Source: Crambe crambe (Eukaryota; Porifera; Demospongiae; Poecilosclerida; Crambeidae). Taken from it: a DNA stretch of 64,000 nucleotides. Below are positions 31,700 through 42,690 of the stretch, in pieces. Every line of letters begins with the position of its first letter. Within the stretch, counting starts at the first letter, position 1. The translations under genes were made by a program, and so were the position numbers. The stretch is taken from contig OZ004582.1 of NCBI GenBank assembly GCA_963924555.1, forward strand, positions 1,984,001-2,048,000, read 5' to 3'. A model generated the notes under the pieces. That model did no database searches. It saw only the letters and a list, made by a program, of their open reading frames with translations, and was not told the DNA's origin.

Positions 31700-32390
31700 G
31701 TTATCTTTTGGGGTGTATTAGTTATTGGGGCCAGCATAGGCTGTGAGGGTTGCTTATCTGGATTTTGGTGCACTTCATTCATATCGGCTGTTGAGGCCTT
31801 TAGGGTAGATTGTGTCCATTTGCTTTATCCAGTGGCTTTCTCTTACCTTCAGAGAGTCCGTTGGTCTTTTCCAAGATGATGAATGTGACATCCTTCTCGA
31901 AGTCATGGAGGGGATCTGTAAAGTGCTAATATAGGGGAAGATTAGTCTTTGTTTTGCTGGCCGCTCTGTGGCCAGCAAATCTTGTGCCTATTGTTCTTTG
32001 TGTCTGTCCTTTCTTTTGGGGCATCTCGTGCATTCCAGGAGGTATATAACATTGGTGGTCTGGCAGTTTGTGTGTTTTGGTGTGGTTTGTTGTTCTGATT
32101 AGATGTGACTTTGGGTTTCCTGGACATTCTCCTACAGCACTTGCAGCCAGGTGTAGCACATGCAGCCGAGTTGCCATTGAAGTTAGGGGTTATTGGGATG
32201 TTCATCTCTAGTGTGGATTGTGGTGGGTCTGGAAACTGTCTCAGTTTCGCTCTGACGAGTTTCTGAGACAGGTTCTTCGGCCTCTTAAGGCTAAGGCACG
32301 GGGTAGGAACCTGTTTCTCTTCGCTCTGTTTAGGTTTCAGGGTCTGTCCATGAGTCAACATGCTCATGGAACCAATACTATCCAGTCTTG
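31700..32390 (-). mobile_element. Penelope-like endonuclease end, copy 2
   Basis: Nearly identical to 20190-20790. It reads GQTQRTIGTRFAGHRAASKT with the Cys-rich linker, and a variant of the HWIKQM...YPKGLN end. Cut on the 5' side at about 32390, where element X1 begins. Confidence 0.7.
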
Positions 32391-32393
32391 ACA

Positions 32394-33176
32394 TTTCTTT
32401 TCAGTGGTCAGCTCTATGCAGACTACATTAGGATGAATGAGTGGTTGGGACTCCCGACTTGCTCAGACAAACAGTGGCACCGGATAATAGAGAGGCTTGA
32501 GCAGCATGTCACCGAGTTGGCAGAGTGGTCCTCTAGTCGGGTAAGGCAAATGATAGTACAGAGGGGTGATGCAAAGAAGTGGGTAGCTTCATTTGATGGG
32601 TTTTACCTGACACGGGGCCACTACTCCAACAATGCCTCAGCTACCATCCACGATTTCAAATCAAGTGATATTATGTGGTTCACCCACCACACAAAGAGAG
32701 GACCAGGGCATAACTGGGAAGGTACCTCTGGAGGAGCAGAGGGTGACATGCTGGATGAGTTGATGGGAAAGGTGAAGGATTCTGGTTTTTCCATCAAGGA
32801 AATAATTACCGATAAGGATTCATCCACAAATGCCATCTTCTGCAGACACTTTCCTGAGGGCCGACATCCTAGCAATGTCACTCATCCCTCCTTAGTCAGT
32901 TGTCTCTCCAAACTTCCCACTCGCTCTCCAAAGAAGCAGATGAATGCGTGGATTGAGCAAAAGAGAACCTTCCAAAGAACAACTGCCCTCATCAAGTCTC
33001 TAGGGAAGCCTACCATCACCAAACCTCAGGCCAAACGACTGGATGATTTGGGTTTCACTTATGAAGATCTTGTGAAGCTTCGATCCAAACACAAGGACAG
33101 AGAAGTCTTCCAGCAAGTCCTAAAGGACAAGGGCGTGAATAGCAAGCCGAAGCTGTCGAAGTTTCTTCGCCCTTAG
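32394..33176 (+). CDS. Element X, copy X1: transposase-like protein with exonuclease-type C-terminus
   Basis: After an AG acceptor (TTTTCAG, about 32403) one open frame encodes LYADYIRMNEWLGLPTCSDK, WVASFDGFYLTRGHYSNNAS, KRGPGHNWEGTSGGAEGDML and EIITDKDSSTNAIFCRHFPE. The two conserved Asp (FDG and TDKD) in RNase H-like context suggest a DDE/D transposase, distantly Mutator-like; the third acid is not seen. At about residue 165 the frame jumps to HPSLVSCLSKL, the start of the C-terminal region that in X2 follows a DEDDh exonuclease motif, so an internal piece is deleted here. It ends SKPKLSKFLRP. A histone-type stem-loop follows 88 bp later. Confidence 0.6.
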   Translation, partial: FLFSGQLYADYIRMNEWLGLPTCSDKQWHRIIERLEQHVTELAEWSSSRVRQMIVQRGDAKKWVASFDGFYLTRGHYSNNASATIHDFKSSDIMWFTHHTKRGPGHNWEGTSGGAEGDMLDELMGKVKDSGFSIKEIITDKDSSTNAIFCRHFPEGRHPSNVTHPSLVSCLSKLPTRSPKKQMNAWIEQKRTFQRTTALIKSLGKPTITKPQAKRLDDLGFTYEDLVKLRSKHKDREVFQQVLKDKGVNSKPKLSKFLRP

Positions 33177-33263
33177 TCACCGGCACGACTACCTGAGCCC
33201 TCGCCAACTTCAGCCTTCTCTCTGGGATCTCTCTTCGTGATCGCCTCGACCTGTTTTTCAACC

Positions 33264-33279
33264 GGCTCTTTTCAGAGCC
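33264..33279 (+). terminator. Histone-mRNA-type 3' stem-loop downstream of X1
   Basis: GGCTCTTTTCAGAGCC is an exact match to the replication-dependent histone mRNA stem-loop (6-bp stem, TTTC loop), followed by ACCA as in histone genes. The orientation agrees with X1. In histone genes it binds SLBP and replaces poly(A) addition. No histone gene is nearby. Confidence 0.8.
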
Positions 33280-33836
33280 ACCATAGCTACAGGAGATTTC
33301 ACTCGCACGCACAATTATTAAGGGGGCGTGGCTAGCAATAATGTTAGTGGGCAGATTTATATATAGGTTCTACAGTTCTAGCTACTCTAACTCAGGAACG
33401 AAGTATGGGATTCGGCCCATATGTTACATGCTGCTAGTAAGTGTTAAGATGAATAAAGTTACGTTTCCTTTTTATGCATATACGGTCTAGAATTTGTATG
33501 GCAGCTGAATATACAGGGTCATATACAGATAAATAGAAAAGTAAAGTTTAAATCAACAAAAGCTAAACGTAACTTTGTAGGAGACTAGAATAGAAGGTAG
33601 TAGAGCAAAAATCAGCGATTGCCTGCTAGCGATCGTTTAGATGGAGTGCCGTTTATCTTGAAAATGACATAGCTCATAACCTTGGTAAGAATTATCCATT
33701 TCCCTTCATTTTTGCCGTGTGTAGTATTCCTTTAGCACTTCACAGTCCTGTGCTTGTTAGAAGATCCTGCTGAAGACAATTGTTGAGATATTTTCCCATA
33801 GCAACCATGCGTGGGCGTATGTCCGACCACCTTTAA
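33280..33836 (+). other. 3' flank of element X1
   Basis: Non-coding, about 550 bp, recognisably homologous to 50589-51095 behind X2. Shared landmarks include GATAAATAGAAAA, AAAAATCAGC, CCCTTCATTTTTG and ATGCGTGGGCG. It ends where Penelope sequence starts at about 33836. Confidence 0.65.
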
Positions 33837-34570
33837 AAAGAACCGACGTTTCGGACGTTAGCGTCCTTTATCAAGGTCCAGAATGTTCTGTGTCTACACG
33901 TGGTGTGCTTTTATATCTATCTAAATGGTGGTTCTGATTGGTCAGTCCTGGGAGGGATCTGATTGGTTGGCCATTCTCGTGGTGTCACGGGTGGATTTTG
34001 TCAATTGTTGGTTGATTCTTTGGTTTCTTTGGAGTGTGGAAGTCCTGAATGTGTGGTGTATGTGTATGGGGGGGGTATGGAGGAGAGGGGGAGGGAGTGT
34101 TTTCATTTAGTTTGTCTGAGTTTGGTGCTCATGCACAGTTACTGACAGTTTGTGTGTGGATGTCAGCCCTGATTGTGGTGTCAGGGTGCATTCCACGTAG
34201 GTGCTGTCCAGTGTGTGGTGCTGGACTAGCTTATGGGGTCTGTCTTTGGCGTGTGGGCCTTCCCTTGTTTGGTTTTTGGAGCTGGCCTATGTGTGTAAGG
34301 GTTTGGTTAAGGCCACCCGAGGGGTGTGGTTTCTCTAAGGATGTATTAGGGTGTTTGGTCTGTACCATGGACTACTGGGTGTTTGTTATTTGGATTGCTA
34401 GGTGTATAGGCCCCTGTTTGTTTGGTTTTCGGACCTAGAACCACTAATGTAGGTAAGGGTTGGTGTTTGGGGCCAGACCCGAACATAGCTGTGATAGTGT
34501 TCAGTGTTTGGGGCTGGACAGTTATCTCGGCTTTGTTTGTACAGGGAGACGAATGAGGGGTTTTATAGCC
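33837..34570 (-). mobile_element. Penelope-like terminal region, copy 3
   Basis: Same CGACGTTTCGGACGTTAGCG and TATCAAGGTC blocks as at 31140, then the GTGTGG-rich tract and GGTTTTCGGACCTAGAACCA. It ends with a GGTGTTTGGGGCCAGACCCG segment also found at 40920 and 41125. Confidence 0.6.
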
Positions 34571-34599
34571 CCCTCAGCCCCCCTGGTTCCTATGCCCTG

Positions 34600-35065
34600 A
34601 TAGAGACTACGGATGTAGTAATGCAAAGTCCACGTCCCTCAAGTCTATTCCGATATTTAGAGATATTACCAAGTACACGTAAGTCCCCCAAGTCCAGATA
34701 AAGACATGCAAAGTCCCTCAAGGCCTGATAGAGGCTACGGAAGTCCCTCATGGTAATGCAGAGTAGATGTCCCTCAAGTCTATTCCGATATTTAGAAGTA
34801 TTACTGAGTACACGTAAGTCCCTCAAGTCCAGATAAAGACATGCAAAGTCGACTACGGAAGTCTCTCAAGTCATGGTAATGTACAGTCCATGTCCCTCAA
34901 GTCTATCCAAGTGCACGTAAGTCCCCCAAATCCAGATAAAGACATGCTCAATGCCTGATAGAGACAACGGAAGTCTCTCAAGTCATGGTAATGCACAGTC
35001 CAAATCTATACCGATAATTAGAAGTATTACCAAGTACACATAAGTCCAGATAGTCCCTTAAGTCG
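34600..35065 (+). repeat. Satellite S2, ~135-145-bp unit (array 1)
   Basis: Units contain TCCCTCAAGTCTATTCCGAT, AGAAGTATTACC, and AGTCCAGATAAAGACATGCA. About three copies. A related array occupies 41930-42365. Confidence 0.85.
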
Positions 35066-35308
35066 AGATCTTGGATGTCAAATAAATTTGGGACACAAAT
35101 AGTCCTTAGAATTAGGATTGAACCCGGAATAAATTGGTAGAAAGCAAATTTTTATATCATTCAATAGCAAATTTTTTGTCTGGCTTCAAGCACAAGTCAT
35201 ACAAATGCGGTATCTGCGAAAATATTTATTTTCACTCCCTATTGAAATTGTATTTCGAAAATTTTGGACGCGAAATTAAAAAAAAATTTCATAAAAATAC
35301 ACGTAAAG

Positions 35309-35905
35309 CTAAAAAAAATTCTGATATCTCATCTTGTTCTTCATCATAAGTAAATTCATCAAGCTCGGTGTTCTGACAGTCTTTTCCATGACAATCACCA
35401 CCACAAGCAGACACACACTTCTTATGACAAGAGCAAACATTGGAACTACACAGATTTTTTGTTGACAGTTTGCACTTCCACCTAATAAATTCAGTAGACC
35501 TTCTGGTGCTGGATCAAAGTCTGTCATAATTGGGTGTAGTGAAGTGTTTTCTGCTTTCCAGCCCCACTGAATAGCAGGTAAGTTTATTGAGGATACCATT
35601 ATTTGTAAATGAACCCGCAGGCTATGAAAAAAAAGCAACTCTTGTAGCAGGTGGGAGTTCGTGTGGTTCTATTTTTTTGGAAGCTGTCACCATTATTTTG
35701 CATATACTTAAACATAATGAAGATTAGTCAAAGAATCATTCTTCTTGCCTCCATCATAACAAAAAGTTTGCAACCAGCCTCACCAACCATTTCTGTGTCT
35801 GCATTTTCGTCATTCATAACAGATGCTAGATCTTGTACTTCTGCTGATTGCTTCAATTTTTTCAATAGAGCTAGTTTGCCAACCATTCCATGCATGTAGA
35901 AACAG
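35309..35905 (-). pseudogene. PIN/FEN-like element gene, copy 2, C-terminal part with Cys-rich tail
   Basis: The minus strand reads HGMVGKLALLKKLKQSAEVQ, later LPPATRVAFFFHSLRVHLQI, IQWGWKAENTSLHPIMTDFD, and in a shifted frame CSSNVCSCHKKCVSACGGDC with CHGKDCQNTELDE. The order (LPP-x4-A..H..R, WGW, MTD, then a C-x-C cysteine cluster) matches the C-terminal half of the element seen at 24230-25320. Frame breaks at the Cys cluster and near 35650. Upstream exons are missing. Confidence 0.5.
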
Positions 35906-36146
35906 TAGATTAGACTTTACTACAGGTCCTGCTTCTATAACTTTTCGCGGATACCACATAAGTATGACTTGGAAATTGTGCAGACAATATAACTACGTTT
36001 CCCCAAGGTGGATTTTGGTGGATTTTGGATATGTTGTTCTACAAAAATTTGCTATTGGATGGTATAAAATTTGATAGAGAGGGGTGGAGTCATTTTTGCA
36101 AGGTACATCTTTTATCTTAATGAGGTCATAAACATGAAGAAATATC

Positions 36147-38209
36147 TTGTACTTTACACAGAAACAACCTGTGCTGAGGATCACTGATTTTCTGAAAGAG
36201 GTCCAGCATGTCAGTGAGTCGGAAATCGAGGACGACTCTTTCCAGATGACAGGTTTCTCCGACGACGAGGACTTCTCTGAAGTAGTAAGATCCCAATCCA
36301 ATACCCTAGGTCCTCGTCAATATAATGCTATCACATGACAGACCAAGGTCAAGGCAGATTCCTCATCAACATCTGACGACTCTGATTCCTCTGGGAAAGA
36401 GTCAATCAGGAGCGAGGTAAGCATTTCAATCAGTTACCAATTGGATTTAATCTATCATCACACGACAGGCCAAGATTGAGGCAGATTCTACGTCTGATGG
36501 CAACAGGGACAGCAGTGAAGTAAGTATTTCGATCGGTAACCTATAGCATTTACAGCATCTGGATTGAAGGATGAAGGTGGAGAAGATGGGATGTCTGTGT
36601 CCAAGGTGCTTCTGCGTGCCAGTGACTACTTTTCGAGCGAGGTAAACATTTTAATAATTTACTGATAACATTTACAACTATTTCTGCATTGAAGAGTGAT
36701 GATGCAGATTGCATTTGCGTTGGGAGTGATCCCCCAATCAAAGAAGCTGAATCGTGTGACGAGGTGAGAGTTATATTAGTCTTGTATCCAATCTGTGTCC
36801 CATTTTTGAAATATTTGTGTCCCATTTCTGCAACTACGTGATTTCTTAGGACTCGGTACATGTCGAGTGACAGTGAGGATGATGAGGACGAACAGCCGAG
36901 AAAGAAGTGGAGGGGCACGTGAGTGGTTGTTCATCATTTAAATTTTTTTTCAAAGACTGTTGTAACACAGTGGCAAGTACAACCGGGAGAAGTACAGAAA
37001 GTACCGCCTCTGCCCCATCCCGGGATGCACATCCAAACCTCAGAAGAAACTCCCCAATCACCTCACTGCCTATCACCCACGTCTAACCAAGACAGGAATC
37101 AGTCGGTCCTCAGTTTCCGAAAATCAAGTCTTTCTCTCACGGTAAGTCATGTGGGGTAATCCTTCATCCTGTCTTGCTATGTCGTCATTCAGTCCTCAGG
37201 AGCAGAGCCCACTCGCGAGATTCCTTCCTCGTCTGGCGGCCACAGAGGAGCCACAAGATCGATATCCCGCTACAAGGCAAGTGAGCCAGAGATGGTGGGA
37301 TTCCATTCATTCCTCTGTTCTGTGAGTGGGGGAGCACAGGAACCAGAGGTGGCCAAACAGATAGTCACTGACGTGTCCAAGGTCTTATACTTTTTGGATC
37401 TGACAGAAATTGACTGGACAAAGTTAGCGGACGAAATTAACGTCTTACAATACTTCAACAAGCTGCAACAGATCACTAAATTGGACCGCATCGGCAGTGC
37501 TCTCAAGTACATTAAAGAAATCTGTGGGCAGCAGTTAGCAGATGGAATCATGGATTCCAAAGACTACTTGCGGTCAGTTGGCATCCTGGAGAGAATGTCC
37601 ACCAGTGTGAAGAATTGGAAGTCCTCCCTCCGCAAAGATAAAAGGCGCCTGGCCCAGGGCAGATTGGAAGACCTCAGCGAACTGTCCAATGACATGAGTG
37701 AGATAAGCAGGATCGTGGACAACAAGGAGATATGGGACAGATTCCATTCCATTGTGAAAAAGGCCAGAGGCGGCAGTTCCCCATCGAAAGACCAGCTGAG
37801 GTTTGGGATGAGCTGTGTGCTGGTATCTCTGCTCTACTCAAGCTACCAGAGGCCAGGGGCTGCATGCAACTGCGAGTTCCTGGCAGCAGCAGAAGTGGAA
37901 AAGGGATACCACGCAATCAGCGTGAGGCAGCACAAGACGGGTCAACACGGGACGGCCAAATTGACATTAGACGATCGACTGATGCACAGACAACGACTCT
38001 ACTACAAGAACATCAGGCCACTACTCGTCAGGCCAGGCCACGACATAAACTTGCTTTTCATCTTGCCAGGCTCAAAGAAAATCGACAAATTCACCGACAT
38101 CGTCTCTCGACTGGAAAGGGCATTGCAGATAGACATACCCAATCCAACCATGGTCCGCAAGATCGGCTGCACGAGTGAAGTACAAGTCCTCTACATATCT
38201 ACATGGTGA
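36147..38209 (+). CDS. C2H2 finger + Crypton-like tyrosine recombinase gene (YR-B)
   Basis: A series of small acidic exons with GT-AG borders (36147-36900, for example one ending TTTTCGAGCGAG|GTAAAC) precedes a C2H2 exon (about 36970-37141: YRLCPIPGCTSKPQKKLPNH ... AYHPRLTKT), a short exon (about 37196-37279), and a long frame to 38209. The long frame has a helical core-binding part (TEIDWTKLADEINVLQYFNK), LYSSYQRPGAACNCEFLA (first catalytic Arg), SVRQHKTGQHGTAKLTLDD (Lys hairpin), LLFILPGSKKIDKF and NPTMVRKIGCTSE. The final His/Tyr segment is not found, so the gene is C-terminally truncated or has a further exon. It is the best preserved YR copy here. Confidence 0.65.
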
Positions 38210-38317
38210 TATTAATTGATAACTCTCCTTGTGGTATATTTTTCCTAGCCCAGTCCTATGGATAGAGAATTTCCAAGACTTACACATTTCATTACAGCAT
38301 CCATAGTTGTAGCTCAG

Positions 38318-38537
38318 TTCCACCGACACCTATTTTCCTTATTCTTCTGCCATTAAACCTTTTTTTTTAACACGAGGCAGTTGATTGACCTGTAGTACTC
38401 ACTGTCACCTTTATTCCATTTTGTCTCTTCCACCGACACCTATTTTCCTTATTCTTCAGTCATTAAACCTTTTTTTTAAACACGAGGCAGTTGACTGACC
38501 CGTAATACTCACTGTCACCTTTATTCCATTATGTCTC
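38318..38537 (+). repeat. 110-bp tandem duplication
   Basis: TTCCACCGACACCTATTTTC starts at 38318 and 38428; the copies differ at a few bases. Confidence 0.9.
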
Positions 38538-38764
38538 GTGCTATAAAGCAATAACAATAATAGTTGCTATGTAAACTGTACTATCCTCAGGTGTGATTTG
38601 AGCCACAATGTGTAAAAAAGAGTGTCTGCTGTCTACCTGCCAAGTTTAGTGCAAACAAATGTAGTGCAAAGCTTCATTTCTTCAAATGTCACCATTCTTC
38701 TGTACATATCTGCATTGTATCAATTGATCCTTATGACATCTTGGGTCCAATGGATATCTATTTC

Positions 38765-39480
38765 TCAGGTATGCAAATTTGGGACACAAAGGACACAATA
38801 ATGGCCACAAAAAATCATCCCTTACAAGAAACCTTAAAATGCAGTAACAAGTGTGAGTTATAAAGGACTTTCAAAGTCCCAAATATTGCTCATCGACAAT
38901 AGAGCAATAAAAGGGACACGAAATGGCTGCAAAGGGTAATCTGCTACAAAAAGCCTTAAAATGTGGTATCGAGAAAGGGACACAAAAAATTCACTTGCAA
39001 AAAATTCACTCACACAGCCTAGACTTTCAAAGAGTCTCATTTGATCATAAATAATTGCTTATCTACAGTGGTACAATAAAAGGGACACAAAAAGGCCACA
39101 AAGAGTCATCTGCTACAAAAAGCCTTAAAATGTGGTATCGAGGAAGGGACACAAAAAATTCACTTGCAAAAATCACTCACACAGCCTAGACTTTCAAAGA
39201 GTCTCATTTGATCATAAATATTGCTTATCTACAGTGGTACAATAAAAGGGACACAAAAAGGCCACAAAGAGTCATCTGCTACAAAAGGCCATAAAAATCC
39301 AGTATCCAGGAAGGGACACAAAAAGTTCTCTGCAAAAAATCACTCACACAGCCTAGACTTTCAAAGAGTCTCATTTGATCAAATGCAGCATTGAGGGAGA
39401 ATTATAAAGGACACAAAATTCCTCAAAATAAAAACCAAAAAGAGCGCATACACAGCCTAAACATTCCTAGAGTCTCTCAA
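38765..39480 (+). repeat. Satellite S3, ~155-170-bp unit, about four copies
   Basis: Units carry AAAAGGGACACAAAAAGGCC, CATCTGCTACAAAAAGCCTT and CTAGACTTTCAAAGAGTCTC. The last copy decays after 39400. Confidence 0.9.
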
Positions 39481-40106
39481 TTCTTCACAAAGATCCATTC
39501 AAGTTAACGTAACGACAAAAGGGACACAAAAATGGCCACAAATGGGACACAATGCCCTGAAAAACCTGTCCAAAAAAAATTTACTGAAAAAATAGCTTTT
39601 TTGACTTAAAAATGGCATAGAAAGCGTGGGCTGGTGATAGCCACGAAATTAGCACGAAAAAACCACATCTACAGCTTTAGGACGCAAAAATTTAGAAGGT
39701 CCCAATTCCACAAAAAAGGAGCCGCCTGTGGGGCTCACTGCCATACGAAATTAGCGCACTTATAGACAAATTTTAATTTTGCAGTAGCCACGCGGCCACA
39801 GAAAGGACACACCCCCATCCGGTCAGGCATGCGCAGTAGTACTTCCTGTGTGAAAGCCCCACTAAATTTTTCCCAGGGCATGGGCTAGTGCATCCAATTT
39901 GGTCTTAAGCGAACCCACGCCTTGGTTGATATTCTTCTTTGGGTAGTTCTTCTTCCTTGTAGTTGCATTGGTTGCCATTGTTCTTGATAAGTCTGGTAGG
40001 TAGGAAAATTCTGGTAGATAAAGTTCTGTATCTGGTAAAGCGATGCAGAGTGGTCTCTGCCACAGTTCAATAGCCGGTAATAAATTAAGTAGAGAGGGGA
40101 GCCTAT
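39481..40106. other. Spacer
   Basis: Residual GGGACACAAAA motifs, then unassigned sequence. No gene. Confidence 0.5.
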
Positions 40107-40540
40107 ACCATAAAAAATAAAAAATTTAAAACGTCCATATCTTCATTATACTAACTTTACACCCCCCCATTATATGGAAGACCTGACATGACCTCATTAA
40201 ATAAAAAAATTCTTTTAAATTACCACATACTTAGGAGGCCTTTGATACTCCTATCATATACCCCCCCCCCCCCCCCCCCCCCCTTGAAATCCCTTCGTTC
40301 ATTCAAAGCAGCTAGGCCCATAGAAGCTATGATCAAAGGCCTCCTAAGTATGTGGTAATTTAAAAGAATTTTCTTATTTAATCATGTCAGGTCTTCCATA
40401 TATGGGGGGTGTAAAGTTGTAACTAAGTACACTATTGGAAAGCTCTCAAAGAGAGCTCTCTTTTGAGACCTAAATCAAGCTTATAGGGGGTAGTATAATG
40501 AAGATATGGACATTTTAAAATTTTTATTTTTTATGGTGTA
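40107..40540. mobile_element. Foldback element with C23 run
   Basis: The left arm (40107-40240) and right arm (40330-40540) are complementary, for example TACCACATACTTAGGAGGCC against GGCCTCCTAAGTATGTGGTA, and ACGTCCATATCTTCATTATA against the end near 40500. The loop holds 23 consecutive C (40261-40283). The right arm has an extra ~70 bp containing GAGAGCTCTCTTTTGAGACC. Confidence 0.8.
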
Positions 40541-40559
40541 GGACACCCTTTTAACGGTA

Positions 40560-41735
40560 TTAGTCTTTTTCAAGGTGATATGAATAGAGCACGTGGCGTG
40601 TGTGTCTTCTATACCTAGCTATATGAGTGTTCTGATTGGTCAACGTTTGGCGAGTCTGATTGGTCGGCTATGACGTATTGGCAATGACACATTGGCATTC
40701 GGCTCCGTCTGGTGGGTGTGGTCTTTTTCTCGGTCTTGTGTTGGGAGGAGAACTTGTTTCTTTTCTGTCTCTGCTGGGTCGTTTTCTCTGTTGTTGGGTG
40801 TCCTTTGGTGGGGTTTGGGTGGGATCCTGCAAGTAGTAGTGAGGGATTGTCAGAGGGTGTCTGCTTGGTGATTCTCCGTGTCAGAGGTGTCTCATTGGGT
40901 GTGGTGCTTGGTTCTGGTCTGGTGTTTGGGGCCAGACCTGAACATAGCCGTGATAGTGTCCAGTGTTTGGGGCTGGACAGTTATCTCGGCTTTGTTTGTA
41001 GCAGGGAGACGAATGAGGGGTTTTATTGGGCCAGTTGGGTCTGTAGTGTTTTGTCAAAGGGTGTTTGCTTGGTGGTTCTCCACGTCGGAGATGTCTCATT
41101 GGGTGTGGTGCTTGGTTCTGGTCTGGTGTTTGGGGCCAGACCCGAACACAGCCGTGATAGTGTCCAGTGTTTGGGGCTGGACAGTTGTCTTGGCTTTGTT
41201 GGTAGCAAGGTTAGGTTTGTACGGTCAAAGGCTTGGCTAGGGCCAGGGGAAGAGCTAGAGTGGGTGTGGTCTTGTGACCACTTCTAGGTGTACAAGGGTG
41301 GTTTTCTCAGTGTTGTGACAACTTCTGGGTGTATGGGATGTACTTGTGTTGATTTCTTGACTCCAAGGCTAGGTTTGTATGGTCAAAGGGCTTAGCTAGG
41401 GCCAGGGGAAGAGGTAGAGAGGGTGTGGTCTTGTGACCACTTCTAGGTGTACAGGGGTGGTTTTCTCACAGTGTTGTGACTACATCTGGGTGTATGGGAT
41501 GTACTTGTGTTGATTTCTTGACTCCAAGGCTAGGTTTGTATAGCCAAAGGGCTTAGCTAGGGCCAGGGGAAGAGCTAGAGAGGGTGTGGTCTTGTGACAA
41601 CCTCTAGGTGTACAGGGGTCGTTTTCTGACAGTGTTGTGACAACATCTGGGTGTATGGGATGTACTTGTGTTGATTTCTTGACTCCAAGGCTAGGTTTGT
41701 ATGGCCAAAAGGGCTTAGCTAGGGCCAGGGCCTTG
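40560..41735 (+). repeat. Penelope-like non-coding repeats and 159-bp tandem array
   Basis: 40880-41205 holds two copies of a ~200-bp unit with GGTGTTTGGGGCCAGACC and TGTCCAGTGTTTGGGGCTGG. From 41215 to 41735 a ~159-bp unit (CCAAGGCTAGGTTTGTA ... TTGATTTCTTGACT) repeats about 3.3 times. Open frames across it are repeat products. Confidence 0.75.
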
Positions 41736-41929
41736 GAGTCACGTCCCTCAATATACCTTAAATATATATTATTATCCTTTATTTTCATATATTTAAGGGT
41801 TTTACCCTTTAAATTTTTGCGTTTTGTCCCTTAGGACCATATACTTGAAGTATTTTACCCTTAATTAAACTTGGACTCAAAGGATGAAAAATTTTCTCGA
41901 TTTAGAGGTAAAATAGCCATGAGGTGAGG

Positions 41930-42365
41930 TTAAATAGTCCCTCAAGTCCAGATAATGCACAGTTGACGTCCCTCAAGTCTATTCCGAAAGTTAGAAGTAT
42001 TACCAAGTATGCTTAAGTCCCTCAGGTCAAGGTAAAGACCTCTGAAGTCCCTCAAAGACCGATATAGATAACCAAAGTCCCTCAAGTCCAGATAAAGACC
42101 TCTGAAGTCCCTCAAGGTCTACCAAAGTCCCTCAAGTCATGGCAACGCTCCCTCAATACTTGGAAGTATTACAAAGCATGCTGAAGTCCCTCAGGTCAAG
42201 GTAAAGACCTCTGAAGTCCCTCAAGGACTGATAGAGATTACCAAAGTCCCTCAAATCATGCCTCAATACTTGGAAGTATTATAAAGCATGCTGAAGTCCC
42301 TCAGGTCAAGGTAAAGACCTCTGAAGTCCCTCAAAGACTGATAGAGATTACCAAAGGCCCTCAAC
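41930..42365 (+). repeat. Satellite S2 (array 2)
   Basis: Units with AAGTCCCTCAGGTCAAGGTA and ACTTGGAAGTATTA, clearly related to 34600-35065 but with a different consensus. The two are separated by 7 kb. Confidence 0.8.
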
Positions 42366-42690
42366 TCATAGCCAACCTGGAAGACATTTGGACAGCCCCC
42401 CTTACTCCCCTTCAGGCAGATTGAGCCAACCTGGAAGACATTTGGAGAGCCCCCCAGTCTGCATCAAACTACCCTTTAAGCTAGGCAAGAACTTTGAACC
42501 ATCATGGGACACCAACGAGTCTGTCTTTGACACCCATTACGTACTTGACATCCTCATAGCCATATATTGTCATAAAGATATTCTATAGCCTACATCAGCT
42601 ATTCATAAGGTGTACTGTTGCATACACGTAATTGGGTAAAACACAAATACATATTACACACATCACATCAAGATCTCAGCCAATCTAAAG
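42366..42690. other. Short spacer
   Basis: AACCTGGAAGACATTTGGA occurs twice (42375 and 42428). No gene recognised. Confidence 0.4.

Noticed and set aside
33055..33312. Minus-strand basic open frame overlapping the histone-type stem-loop, as a possible histone
   Set aside because: The frame has no histone-fold sequence and lies antisense to X1; the stem-loop orientation fits the plus strand only.
40712..41287. 191-codon plus-strand frame with internal repeats
   Set aside because: It spans tandem non-coding repeats rich in GTGTGG; the protein repeats only reflect the DNA repeats.
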